Under the pieces are notes generated by a model. That model had not been told where the DNA came from, made no database searches, and saw only the letters and a list, made by a program, of their open reading frames with translations. The position numbers and the translations under genes are program-made. 64,000 bases of DNA, taken from Antedon mediterranea. Taxonomy: Eukaryota; Echinodermata; Crinoidea; Comatulida; Antedonidae. Of this stretch, positions 1-10,904 are shown piece by piece (within the stretch, counting starts at the first letter, position 1; every line of letters begins with the position of its first letter). The DNA is taken from positions 20,736,001 through 20,800,000 of the forward strand of contig NC_092671.1 in NCBI RefSeq assembly GCF_964355755.1, in the 5' to 3' direction.

Positions 1-904
1 GAATGCAAAATTGTTAAAAAGTTAACCGATATTGATGGAAGATATATATTTTTAATTTAAATGAAAAAGCATTGGACATTATAAATAAATATGCTCCTAA
101 TGAAAACAAAAATAGAAGTGGGTTAATAATTAAAATAATCGACGTTTCAATACTAAAAAATAATAAAGAACCGGTAAGTGCAAGTTTGTTATGGGACCTT
201 GTAAAAAATAAAAGAATTTTCAATTGCAAAAATAAAAACCAGAATAAAAAGAAAGAAAAATTACAAAAACAAATAAAAAACTTAAATGAAACAATTATGA
301 ATATTCAAAATTGTGATATAACCATTAAAAATAAATTGAAAAAGAAAAGAGCTTGAAAACATTTTTAACTTAGAAGCAAAAGGCGCGCAAATTAGGTTCA
401 GAGTAAAATGGATCGAGGAAGGCGAGCGGAATACAAAATATTTTCTTGGGTTAGAAAAATCTAAAAGTAAAAGAAACACATAAAAAGTTAAATAACTAAA
501 GATGGGAGCTTAGCAACGAGCCCAATTGATATTTTAAAACAAGAACAAGTACAACATTTCGAAGGTTTATACGCAAATAATGTCATAAACTCTGAAAAAA
601 ATAAGACATACCTTTGTAAATCTAATCTAATATAAACAAGCTTTCAGAAATAGAAAAAGAAAGTCGTGAAGGTTACGTCAATACTGGTGAATGTAAAAAG
701 GCCCATTTAATGATGGAAAAAACACCAGGATCGGACGATCTAAGTGTTGAATTTTATGTTTTATATTTTTGGAATAATATTAAACATTTTATTTGCGATG
801 CTTTAAATGAAAGTTTTAATTCTCAAGGATTATCCTTTTCTCAAAAACGAGGTGTAATCACCCTTTTGTTCAAGGATGGAGAAAGAGAAAATTTGAATAA
901 TTGA
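1..904 (+). pseudogene. L1/Tx1-like LINE ORF2 fragment, copy A
   Basis: Degenerate non-LTR retrotransposon ORF2 covering the linker between endonuclease and reverse transcriptase and the very start of the RT domain. Around 72-356 there is a lysine-rich linker. At about 397-465 the linker motif WIEEGERNTKYF can be read, a hallmark of the L1/Tx1 group. At about 710-904 the RT begins with PGSDDLSVEFY and ends at GERENLNN. Stops and frame changes separate the pieces, so no protein is made. It continues off the left edge of the window and stops where a small repeat begins at about 905. Copy B then restarts upstream of the same RT motif, so these are two insertions and not one element. The assignment to the L1/Tx1 group is from motif recognition. 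Confidence 0.8.
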
Positions 905-1014
905 TTCGTTGGTGGCGTTTAAAGATGTATTGTCCCCCTGAAAAAGTAATTCTTAACAACATTTTTTTTTAATATGCCATTTTAATGTAACATAATATAA
1001 AATGTAACAGATCA
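905..1014 (+). repeat. Short dispersed repeat (TGTATTGTCCCC family), truncated
   Basis: About 110 bp between two LINE copies. It carries AAAGATGTATTGTCCCC near its start and ATGCCATTTTAATG later. The same sequences recur near 40948-41135 on the plus strand and near 4369-4500 on the minus strand, so this is a dispersed non-autonomous repeat. The coding class is unknown. Boundaries are approximate. Confidence 0.55.
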
Positions 1015-3501
1015 AATGTAAGCAAACTTTCAATTGATGACTATACTAAATGTGAGGGATTATTATCAGTTGATGAATGCACAAATGCTGTTTTAAAAAT
1101 GCACCTTAATAAAAGCCCAGGATCTGATGGCTTGAGTGTTGAATTTTACAGAAAGTTTTGGGACCATATAAAAAAAATGCTGTGTACAGCTCTGAACTAT
1201 AATTATCACAACAACATACTTTCAAATTCACAAAGGAGAGGTATAATTCAATTACTTTTCAAAAGTGGACAAAGAGAGAAGTTAGAAAACTGGCGACCTA
1301 TCACACTCATTAATGTAGATTATAAGATATTAGCTCATGTTCTATCAATCAGATTACAAAAAGTAATATCAACTATTATACATTCTGAACAAAAAGGTTA
1401 CATTACTGGAAGATTTGGTGGTGAAAACATAAGACTTGTAGAAGATATACTTTATTTTACTAATATCAAAAACAAACCCGGCGCCTTAATTTTCCTCGAT
1501 TTTGCAAAAGCGTTTGATTCGGTAAACAGAAATTTAATGTTAAAAACGCTAACAAAATTTGGATTTGGTCCTTCTTTTATTAAATGGATTAAAGTAATAT
1601 ATACTGATACAGAAAGTATAATGGTAAATAATGGTTGGATGTCGGAAAGCATTAATATGGAACGTGGAATAAGACAAGGGTGTCCTTTATCGGCCTTGTT
1701 ATTCATATTGGTAGTTGAATTGATGGCCTGTAACATACGGAACAATCCCCTATGTAAAGGAATTGAATTGCCAAAAATAAATGATGAAGAATGTACTGTT
1801 AAGATAGCTCAGCTTGCAGACGATACTATCATCTTTACAAAAGATAAAAATCGTTAATCTGCTTTTTACATGAGATTGAGCTATTCTGTAGAATATCAGG
1901 TTTAAGATTGAACAAAGGAAAAACAAATGGTATGTGGATTGGTGCGAGTAAACATAATATGTCAGAACCATGTAATATTGCATGGACAAAGAAACCTGTA
2001 AAGTTTCTAGGAATTTATGTTGGATACGATAACAAATTATGTGAAAAGAAAAACTGGGACGATAAGATTATTTCTTTAGAAAATATCTTAAGATTATGGA
2101 AAAGAAGAAATCTTACGTTCTTTGGAAAAATTAGGCCTATTATAATTAAAACCCTAGCCATATCTAAACTAATATACAATGCTAGCATTATAACCGTACC
2201 AAAATATATCTTGCCCAAGGTGGAAAAGATAATATATAGTTTTATGTGGAGTGGTAGACGAGAAAAGATTAAAAGAACCATACTCAATAGAAAAACAGAT
2301 AAAGGTGGTTTAAATATGATTAATTTGAATGCAAAAGTCAAAGCATTGAAGTTAAACTGGGTTAAGCGACTCCTTAGCCCAGATCCAGGAAAATGGAAAT
2401 GTATACCGAGTTATTTTATGCACCCTATTAAGTATACTGTTAATATCACTCAAATTAACAATGAAGAGCATTCTGATCTAAAACTATTGCCTGTTTTCTA
2501 TAGAGAAATGATAATTGCTATAGTTAATATTAACAACTTTAACTGGTCTGACCCACAAAACATTGAAGACGTTAAAAACCAACAATTGTGGGAAAATAAA
2601 TGTATACAGTTAAATGGAAAGTCAATCTATTTCAAAGTTTGGCTTGATGCAGGCTTTAGAACAATGAATGAAATAATTAAGGAGAATATATTATTACCAA
2701 TGAATGAAGTGTTACCATTACTATCACAGAAACAAAATGGATTAATTGAATATATAGGGCTAATGAATGCTATACCACAATCATGGAAGGAAATTATTTT
2801 GAATGGTGAACATGTAAATAATCAAACAAACACCGATTGCTTTTGGCTTCATACAAAACAACTTAATGCAAAACTATTTTATAATTTATTTGTGGAAAAT
2901 ATAATATCAACTCCTATAGCACAAGAAAAATGGGAGATAGAATTTCAAAACTACACTTTTGCATGGGATACCGTATGGTATAACAAGGTGTTTTCTATGA
3001 CATATCACAAAAGTCGCGCAATTCAATTTCAAACTACTACATCGTATTCTTGCGTGTAAAAGTAAGTTAAAAATTTGGAAACTTTCAATAAATGACATAT
3101 GTGAAAGATGTAATAGTGAAATTGAAAATGAAAAACATTTGTTATTTTCATGTAATAAGATTAAACCCATATGGATTGTATTTAAGTTTTTGATCTCAAA
3201 CTGTTTTGTACAAAAGATTGATATAACCTGGCGTAATATTGTTAAAGGATCGGAAACGAAAACTGTAAATGAACTTATTTCAATATTTACTTTTTGCATC
3301 TATAAATAGTGTTTAGTAATAAGAAAAGAAAAGAAACAAAATCAGGAATCAAAAATAATTTGGAGATTATTTTACTATGAATTAAAGCATTTATTAACAA
3401 ATGAATTTATGAATAATTTACATAAGGCTCAGAAGAAATGGACGAATAACCTAAAAGATAAATTATTAAAACTATCTAAAGACTTGATGTTAATAATTTA
3501 A
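1015..3501 (+). pseudogene. L1/Tx1-like LINE ORF2, copy B (RT to C-terminal zinc knuckle), frameshifted
   Basis: The longest LINE remnant of the window, 5' truncated inside the linker before the RT. Frame 1 (1099-1857) holds the RT fingers and palm. Visible motifs are SPGSDGLSVEFY, the FLDFAKAFDSVNR block with the first catalytic Asp, GIRQGCPLSALLF, and the active-site box QLADDT. A stop at 1855 and a frame change separate this from frame 3 (1908-3059), which carries WIGASK and FLGIYVGYDNKLCEKKNWDDK and then the thumb and connection region. A second frame change near 3010 leads to the C-terminal CCHC-like knuckle CERCNSEIENEKHLLFSC, then the final block ending at a stop at 3499-3501. The QLADDT box and the C-terminal knuckle fit the L1/Tx1 group. 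Copy C at 52435-54197 is the same family. Confidence 0.88.
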
Positions 3502-4368
3502 TTATTTTATCGATTCCTTTTTTCTTTCTTACCTTATCATAATGGACACAAATCCTGCATATCAACGTAAAATCTGTTTATAAGCATCACATACAGTATA
3601 CCTTTTTAAGATGACAATAGTTCAAATACATGTAGCGTGTCAATATAATCTGTATGTATTGGTATTTGTTTAACATATATATCTTTCTATATTTGCATTA
3701 CTTTATATCGTATACGTGTCAATTTAATCTATAGGTATGTGTATTTGTTCAATATATATACTTCTATACTACTATAATATGTTATACCGTAAATACAAAT
3801 TGTAAGTAGCAGTTGTACTAAGATGACATCGGGTATGAAGCGTCTCACATACACACAGAGCCAAAATTGCATCTTGGACTTGCACCGTGTATGGACTCTA
3901 ACCTTACGGTTTCCATTAAATATACCATTTCATGCTATCATTCTAAATAACTAACTTTCAACCTACTGCATTCCTCTTTTTTTCATACCATCCATCTTAT
4001 CTTGGTGAAAAGGGAGGATACTACATTTTCCTCCCCTGAGTTTATAGCCTCTCTACTCAAACACAAACTCGAACACAAATAAGATCACAAATAAGATAGT
4101 TTAACAAGACAATTTTAATCATGTATTTTTACCGCCATTTTTCATTTCTACATTTTAATTAACATCGTATCTAAAATTTTAAATGAGAAAATATATGGTT
4201 AATATAATGAATTCTGGCATCTTATTATGTAAATATACCGGTATTTTAACTACTCTAAACACTTACTTTAATTGTCACAAATGTACTTATATGTATATAA
4301 TATATTCATCAATGAGAATTTAAATAAACGTGAGAAGAACTCACACAAGACAAAAAAAAACATAATAG
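3502..4368. other. LINE 3' flank and unassigned AT-rich sequence with a 2x79-bp tandem repeat
   Basis: No coding signal. The first part is probably the 3' UTR of the preceding LINE. A tandem duplication with a period of about 79 bp starts at 3636 (CGTGTCAATATAATCTGTA) and repeats at 3715 (CGTGTCAATTTAATCTATA), with moderate divergence between the copies. From about 3830 to 4368 I recognise nothing. Confidence 0.4.
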
Positions 4369-4500
4369 TAATCCATTTTGACCAAAGTTTTTTCTATGGA
4401 AGTGATTAACTTTATTAAAACTACAAAATAACATATTTAAAGTCTGTTTTAATTAATCTTCATTTTTCATGTTTTGGGGGACAATGCATCTTTAAATGTA
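4369..4500 (-). repeat. Short dispersed repeat (TGTATTGTCCCC family), minus orientation
   Basis: Read on the minus strand it begins AAAGATGCATTGTCCCCC, continues AACATGAAAAATGAA, and then carries ATTTTGTAGTTTTAATAAAG. The same order of blocks is seen at 40948-41060 on the plus strand, and the first block also at about 917. It behaves like a MITE or SINE-sized mobile repeat. I see no target duplication. Confidence 0.55.
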
Positions 4501-5380
4501 CAAGTGCATTTAAAAAACCTACGATTAATCAGTTTTTTACAATACTTTGCACACTCATCCTTCCTTATTTGAGCTATGGTAACATTGTCTGGGCCAACAC
4601 TTACCCCACAAACATCATTAAACTCTCTATCCTACAAAAAAAAGCTATCAGGACTATAATAATCTGGCGCTCATCCACTGTCACATTCCTCCCATTTATT
4701 CTCCAAACTCAATCTTCTCAAACTCTCGGACATTAACCTATCCCAGCAAGGTGTCTTTGTTTTTTCGGCCACTCACACACTTCTCTCTTGCCATCTTAAC
4801 GAACTTTTCGCTCCTAATAATACCGTTCATAAATATTACACTAGAACAAGAAATAACATACATATCCCCAAACACAACACCAATTATTTTCAACATAGCA
4901 TTAGATATTCTGGACCTCTATTGTTTAACAATTTACTCCCCTCAATTTCCTGTGCTGCTAACCGCTATTCATTCTATAATAAAATTAAACATTATCTTTT
5001 GTCTCATTACTGATTGATCTGTTTGATATGGTCGTGGGTTTCATGTTCCGTGACTTGCTACCTTTATTATTCATTTTGTTATCATATTCGCTATATGCCA
5101 TGCAGCTGTACTTTTCTGTTCTTCATTTTTTTACTTTTTATTCCAACTTTTATCTACTGGTTTTAATATATTTTTTCTTATTTCTTTATTGTTTAATTAA
5201 TTTATTTTCTTATTTATATTTTTTTCTTCTCTTAATTTAAATTTGTAAAGGCAATCCCGTCACAAGATTATAATCTTTTTGGGATTTGCCTTCGTCCATT
5301 TTCTTGTATTATCACTTGCCTTTTTGTTTTTTATTACTTTACTTCTGGACGTGAATAAATGTTCTTTGAATTGAATTGAA
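4500..5380 (+). pseudogene. CR1/jockey-like LINE 3' end
   Basis: About 4540-4660 encodes, with frame changes, the C-terminal RT region LPYLSYGNIVWANTYPTNI followed by a leucine and isoleucine-rich stretch. This pattern is typical of the CR1/jockey superfamily after the palm domain. Downstream, about 4690-5020 is the degenerate C-terminal tail, then an AT-rich 3' UTR. It ends in a short (TGAAT)n-like tail near 5365-5380, where the next LINE begins. It is 5' truncated, as usual for target-primed integration. Open frames inside this stretch are in the wrong frame and are not genes. Confidence 0.6.
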
Positions 5381-6981
5381 AAGTTCGATATTAGAAACTT
5401 AAAGAAGTAAGCTGTTGTGTCTTAAGACTTCTATTCTGCCTAAATAGTTTTATTTAGATACCTATGATAGTACTTTGAGGTGTAAATCTACGTAGCCCCG
5501 TGTTCAATAACAGATTGATCAACCAGCCAAAATACCGGTGAAAGGAAGTGATTGATTGGTGAGACAATTGTTTGCACTAGCAACCTATAGCAACAAAAGA
5601 TTAGAGCGTAGCTTTACTTGTGTACGTACGCACGCTTCACGCTCTAGTAATTCTTCTCTGTCCTTGAAACCGCTTGTTGCGATGGAGACAGCAACACAAC
5701 CTAGCACACGGATTAAGCCAGTATTTGTCAAAGACGATTATGTAAAAGAAGAAGACATCTATTTTGCATTGACAGACGTAATCAATTGTGACAATCTATT
5801 GGTCCTCAAAAAGTGAAAAACTTATGGAGGATCTATATAAATGATCACGGAGAAAGAGTCAAAGTAATAACTTCTGGACTCAACGTAAAAGGAGAGCAAG
5901 TGACTGTGTATGACTTAAACTCATACAGCAACGCAGATGAGAACTTGATAAGAGTTCTAGTAAAAGACATCATACCACAATAAGTCAGAAATGAGGAGAT
6001 AAGTAACGCCTTTTGGATGTAAGATTATTGGAGAGACACAACTAATTAAATTTAGATTACAAGAAAAACTATCCCGTTTCCTGAACGATGATCGTGCCTT
6101 CTTCGTAGAGCGCTTCAAAGGAAGCTTGCCAAGATTCATTAAAGTGAATAACTTCAGTGCTATAGGCTCTTTAAAAACCAGAAATTCGAAATTACATGTT
6201 TCGAATGCGGTCTAACAGGACATAAAATCAATGAATCAAAGATGGACAGTATAATCTGTCACAAATGCAATATGTCAGGCCACTTCGCAAAAAACTGTAA
6301 AGACAAAAAATTGTTATGAACTCGACAAATACATTACCAAAAACTTACAACGAATATTTCTGAGTGGATTGATAATGAGGAAGAATGCCCGCACGTAGTA
6401 AGAAAAATAGCCTAGAAGTAGAGGAAGGGCAAGTGGAAGTGGATATAGAAGAGGAAGCATTAATAAGCGTAGAAGAGGAAGAGAAAGTAGACCTTGAAGA
6501 GGAAGATGAAGAAGAGGAAGAAAAGATATTAAATATCATTGAAGAAGAGAATAGACAAGATGAAGCAACAGGCAACGTCATACTAGTTCTAGAACTACTT
6601 AACAAACCAGTTATGCCAACAAATAAGCCCGAATCTATAGAATTAGATGGAAAAGTTCGGCAAATTATGAAGGAAGCCACAGCCAAGAGTTAAAACAATA
6701 AATCAGAAAAATAATGAAAAAATGCAACCAAAAGAATAAAAAGAAGAAGCAAAGAAAACGAGATAAAAATGTTGAGCAGACAAATAAGGCTGCTGAGAGA
6801 GCGAGTAGTATAAGCAAGGGTATGAGACCAATTACAGATTTACTACTGACTGACTGACTACTAGCAAAACAGATGCCTCTAATACCAAAGCGATAGTTGC
6901 ATCTAGCAAAAGGAAAAAGCTTACTGAAAGTGGAGAAAAAAATGTTGAAAAGAGAGATAGAAAATCTGATTCAGTAAGTTA
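5381..6981 (+). pseudogene. L1/Tx1-like LINE 5' UTR and ORF1 (CCHC nucleic-acid-binding protein), frameshifted
   Basis: ORF1 probably starts with the ATG at 5682 (METATQPSTRIKP), because homology-like sequence begins about there. The first part has an RNA-binding gag-like fold signature (KGEQVTVYDLN, VLVKDIIPQ) as in Tx1-type ORF1. At about 6195-6310 two zinc knuckles are visible, CFECGLTGHKIN and CHKCNMSGHFAKNC. At 6385-6693 there is a strongly acidic stretch (EEDEEEEEK), and then a basic tail in another frame ends with DSVS and a stop at 6979-6981. At least three frame changes break it. ORF1 of this group coats the LINE RNA. It sits about 90 bp upstream of the ORF2 remnant, the expected order for one element. 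Confidence 0.72.
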
Positions 6982-7069
6982 AATTATGTTGTTCTTGCTT
7001 CAACTGTTAACTCAGTAAATTTGATATAGTTATTTAATTAGAAAAAAAAAAAACGAACAATAAATAATT

Positions 7070-8250
7070 ATGAAAAACAACAACAAAAGAATTCCCTACA
7101 TCTAATATCTCTAAATGTTAGAGGGATTAGAGAAAATTATAAGAAGAAGAAAATATTTAAATGGCTGGAAGATCAACACATTGATGTTGCATTCCTCCAA
7201 GAAACACACTTTGATCAGAAATCTATAAGATGTAACAATTTGTTGTGGAATGAAGCCATGTTTAATAGTTTTGGTACAACTAATAGAAGGGGTGTATCAA
7301 TATTTTTTAAGCCAGGATTTGATCAAAGTGATATTGAATGTAAATATACTGGCGAAGAAATTAGAATGATTATTCTTAAAGTAAGATATAATGAGAAGGT
7401 GTTTAATTTTATTAATGTATATGCACCTGACAATTACAAATAAAGGGCAAACTTCTTCAAAAAATTAGAAAAAAGATTGAATTGACGTGTTTTAAAAAAG
7501 AAGAATATAAAATAATTTGAGGTAATATGAATTGCATTTTAGAAAGAAAATTAGATGGTGATGTGATGTCTACCGACATTTAGACCATCAATATGTTCTG
7601 ACCATCAAGCTATCTCATTAAAAATATTAAATAATCAACAAAAAGCTGGTCCAGGAATATGTAAAATTAACGGTAGTGTTCTTAATGATGAAGAATACAA
7701 CATAAAAATAAAAAAAATTATTGAAAATTAAAAAAAATTAAAATAATCTTACTATTTAGAATAACAATAAAAGAATTTTCTGCTAAATTCTGTTCAAGTA
7801 AAAAAAAGAGATGAATATTAATAAGTCGAACAAACTAAATATCGCATACGATCAAAATATAAAAGACAAATTAAAAAATAAAAATAATGACTTAGACAAG
7901 ATTTATCATTGTGAAGCAAGCGCCATAGTCATATTAAACAAGAAAACACATTATACTATGATCTTAAAAAGGAATGGAAAACATACCATGGATGTTCACG
8001 AGATACTAGAGGGACAAATTAAATTCTATAATGTAGATTACAAAATACTGACATAATGGCACATGCTCTATCAAACAGACTAAAAACTAAAAAAGTACTA
8101 GGGTCTATTATCAGTAATGATAATCGGAATTCTCGGAATTTATGTTGGTTATAAAAAAGGTATTTGTGAAAAAAGACTGGAATGATAAAATTAGGGATTT
8201 ATTTGTTTACGGGATATACCCTTATTTAGTAAAGTATACGGTACACACAC
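7070..8250 (+). pseudogene. L1/Tx1-like LINE ORF2 (AP endonuclease plus deleted RT)
   Basis: An ATG at about 7070 begins ORF2, with one frame slip before the endonuclease core. The apurinic-like endonuclease is clear: SLNVRGIREN, then IDVAFLQETHFD (the catalytic Glu block), then FINVYAPDN, with a stop at 7441-7443. A degenerate tail around 7590-7620 retains CSDHQAISLK, matching the conserved SDH histidine block of this nuclease family. RT remnants follow: FYNVDYKILT at about 8021-8055 and, after a large internal deletion, LGIYVGYKKG at about 8135-8165. The RT active site is gone. This is the ORF2 partner of the ORF1 remnant just upstream. Confidence 0.78.
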
Positions 8251-8311
8251 ATACTGTAATACACATGCGATGGATCGTAAAATACATACAAAATGGTTGT
8301 TGGTATCTGTA

Positions 8312-8312
8312 A

Positions 8313-8362
<50 letters not shown>

Positions 8363-8420
8363 TTATTATTATTATTATTAGTGTTGTTAGTGTTATTATT
8401 ATTATTATTATAATATTATT
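8312..8420. repeat. (ATT)n microsatellite
   Basis: About 105 bp of nearly pure ATT/TTA trinucleotide with a few interruptions. Read on the minus strand it creates an artificial poly-isoleucine frame. Confidence 0.95.
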
Positions 8421-8597
8421 TTCTTTCTCTTGAACCACTTGAAGGCCTACGCTGGAGCTAGCGGGAGCATTTATAAAACTTGTTATCTTCCCTTGTTTCT
8501 CCTTTGTTGGCTCGCTTTCCTCATCATCTTCGTCACTCTCTTCACTGTCATCTCATACTGATTTTTCTTTATCTTGATCAGTGTCCAGAGCCTTTTT
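8421..8597 (-). pseudogene. Unidentified acidic coding remnant
   Basis: On the minus strand from 8597 down to about 8430 one frame reads a highly acidic, lysine-punctuated segment (DDSEESDEDDEESEPTKEK), then GKITSFINAPASS, before running into the ATT microsatellite. There is one in-frame stop near 8553. The composition looks like a real charged linker of a nuclear or transposase-type protein, but I recognise no domain. It lies on the same strand as the frame at 9383-9667 and is separated from it by the 785-bp TIR element, so the two may be parts of one broken gene. That link is inference. Confidence 0.35.
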
Positions 8598-9382
8598 AGT
8601 CGCGTGGAAGCGACTCTATAGTTCACTATGTCGGTCGGTCGGTCTGTCTGTCTGTCTGTCTGTCGGTCTGTCTGTCGGTCTGTCTGTCTGTCGGTCCGGT
8701 ATCACTATGCGTTTTATCGCTTTATGACCTTATCTTGATATCAGTTTAATCTAGCTAAGTCAATTTTTCACAGAATATTCCTTATGGCCAGGAATCGATG
8801 TGGTTATGTTTTCACGGTGCGCAATAAAAAATTACGCGGTCTACGCACGATTTAACGAAATCACGTTTGTAATCATATCTTAACAACCATGAATCACAAT
8901 TAAATAAAATTTGGTACTCATAAATTTCAGGGCATAAATCATCATATGGCAATACAATTACGTGCGTAGCGCATGTAACGCATGCGTACGCGCGCTTAAA
9001 ATTTTCAAAATTTATTTTCGATGAAATAAGAGTACGTTTCAGGCAATTTTAAGCGTTTACAAAATTGCCATGAGTGCGCAGATTTTTGCGCGCGCAGTGC
9101 GCGTTAAATGTTATTGCGCACTCTTTTTGCCCGATTTCTGTTTTCTTGACTTACTTTTCAACTCGAAATTACGTTATACGAGCACGTCAAAAGTGACAGG
9201 CTACGCACGTGTAAATTAAAAAAATATAAATGTTTTTAAACATTTCAACATTTTTAAACATGTTCAGTAATTTCGGTCAGTATAGTTCACTATGTCGGTC
9301 GGTCCGTCTGTCTGTCGGTCTGTCTGTCTGTCGGTCTGTTTGTCTGTCGGTCCGGTATCACTATGCATTGTAGCACGCGACT
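8598..9382. mobile_element. Short-TIR element with GTCT microsatellites, copy 1
   Basis: Bounded by a 9-bp perfect terminal inverted repeat, AGTCGCGTG at 8598-8606 and CACGCGACT at 9374-9382. Just inside each end there is the same direct block: TATAGTTCACTATGTCGG, then a GTCT/GTCG microsatellite, then GGTCCGGTATCACTATGC. The centre is rich in CpG palindromes (GCGCGCGCAGTGCGCG and similar). No transposase is encoded, so it would be non-autonomous. The 5' end also forms a small hairpin (AGTCGC, 6-base loop, GCGACT). No clear target duplication is seen. A second copy lies at 9671-10494. Confidence 0.7.
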
Positions 9383-9667
9383 TAATGGCTGTTGGCCTTG
9401 TTTCTATGACACGTTCCCACATTTCTTGGATGAGAATTTCACCTGAATCATTGTGTAACAGCTTTTCTGCACCACATTGGTCCTTTTTATGACCCTTCAA
9501 ACCACGGACGTGAAAAACAAGCTTATTGGAATATGTTTTCGCACTATGACCATTTAAAAGGCATTGACCATCGTGAAACATTTTCGTTTTGAAGTTTAAA
9601 ACAAACCTTTTAAGGGTTTCAGCGTATAGTACCCTGTCTCCATTTAGACAAGTACAATTTGTTAATT
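9383..9667 (-). pseudogene. Unidentified ~95-codon reading frame between two TIR elements
   Basis: On the minus strand an uninterrupted frame runs from about 9665 into the TIR at 9382. Its composition looks coding: it is charged and contains LVFHVRGLKGHKKDQCGAEK followed by EMWERVIETRPTAIK. Cys and His residues occur, but I cannot assign a zinc finger or any named family. No start or splice site is certain; the first Met of the clean stretch is at about 9581. The same terminal codons (TRPTAIK) are also present after the second copy of the TIR element (10495-10515), which shows the frame is part of the duplicated unit. It could be a fragment of a transposase or of a host-derived gene. Confidence 0.4.
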
Positions 9668-9670
9668 TTT

Positions 9671-9754
9671 AGTCGCGTGGAAGCGACTCTATAGTTCACT
9701 ATGTCGGTCGGTTGGTCGGTCTGTCTGTCTGTCTGTCTGTCGGTCTGTCTGTCG

Positions 9755-9793
<39 letters not shown>

Positions 9794-10494
9794 GGTCTGT
9801 CTGTCTGTCTGTTGGTCCGGTATCACTATGCATTTTATCGCTTTCTGACCTTATCTTGATATCAGTTTAATCTAGCTAGGTCAATTTTTCACAGTATATT
9901 CCTTATGGCCAGGAATCAATGTGGTTATGTTTTCACGGTGCGCAATAAAAAATTACGTGGTCTACGCACGATTTAACGACATCACGTTTGTAATCATATC
10001 TTCACAACCATGAATCACAATTAAATAAAATTTGGTACTCATAAATTTCAGGGCATAAATCATCATATGGCAAAACAATTACGTGCGTAGCGCATGTAAC
10101 GCATGCGTACGCGCGCTTAAAATTTTCAAAATTTATTTTCGATGAAATAAGAGTACATTTCAGGCAATTTTAAGCGTTTACAAAATTGCCATGAGTGCGC
10201 ATATTTTTGCGCGCGCACTGCGCGTTAAATGTTGTTGCGCACTCTTTTTGCCCGATTTCTGTTTCTTGACTTACTTTTCAACTCGAAATTACGTTATACG
10301 AGCACGTCGAAAGTGACAGGCTACGCACGTGTAAATTAAAAAAATATAAATGTTTTTAAAAATTTCAACATTTTTAAACATGTTCAGTAATTTCGGTCAG
10401 TATAGTTCACTATGTCGGTCGGTCGGTCTGTCTGTCTGTCGGTCTGTCGGTCTGTCTGTCGGTCCGGTATCACTATGCATTGTAGCACGTGACT
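9671..10494. mobile_element. Short-TIR element with GTCT microsatellites, copy 2
   Basis: Same structure as the copy at 8598-9382: AGTCGCGTG at 9671-9679 and CACGTGACT (one change) at 10486-10494, both internal microsatellite blocks, and a very similar centre. The left GTCT run is longer here. Both copies are followed by the same sequence, TAATGGCTGTTGGCCTTGTTT, which argues for a tandem duplication with a 1073-bp period and against two independent insertions. Homology ends at about 10515, where the inverted repeat of the next region begins. Confidence 0.7.
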
Positions 10495-10515
10495 TAATGG
10501 CTGTTGGCCTTGTTT

Positions 10516-10747
10516 AACATACGGTACACTGTCTGTAGCACAGTGTCTGTTGACAATTTACAATGATGTACAACCATAGGCAGGGTTTTCGCACTGCCAT
10601 GCAAGAATGGATAGGTGTTTTCCGCCGCTTTTAGGCCTTCTAGTCAATTATTGTTATTATTATTATACGAATTACGTTATTAGTTTAGTATAGTTCATCT
10701 ACCTTTTTAGCAGGGCATAATGAATATTGTAGTTAGGCTAGGCCTAC
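10516..10747 (+). repeat. 225-bp inverted repeat, left copy
   Basis: Starts TTAACATACGGTACACTGTC and ends about GTAGTTAGGCTAGGC. Its reverse complement is found at 18943-19166 with only scattered differences. The two copies face each other across 8.2 kb that contains three foldback or TIR elements and a gypsy element. They may be the long TIRs of one large transposon or two separate MITE copies. Confidence 0.75.
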
Positions 10748-10904
10748 TAGTCTAGCGGGAAATCAACCAATCATTATTTGGTTGGATACGAGTTTGGGGT
10801 AGGAAGTTTAGTACGAGTTGGCATGGGTACGAGTCGACTAGGGGTGAATCGACCAGGGTACACCCGGCCGCCCTACTAGAGCATAGTAGTAGAGCAGTTA
10901 ATGA
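10748..10904. other. Short spacer with degenerate TACGAGT repeats
   Basis: Non-coding. Around 10785-10850 there are several imperfect repeats of GGGTACGAGT / GACTAGGG type. No gene. Confidence 0.3.

Noticed and set aside
4751-5240. Hydrophobic frames resembling membrane proteins
   Set aside because: They lie in the wrong frame over a CR1-like C-terminus and in its T-rich 3' UTR.
6345-6686. Serine-rich minus-strand frame of 113 codons
   Set aside because: Antisense shadow of the acidic ORF1 segment; GAA/GAG repeats read as TTC/TCT and TCC.
8226-8438. Poly-isoleucine minus-strand frame
   Set aside because: Comes from the ATT microsatellite; only its upstream acidic extension may be coding.
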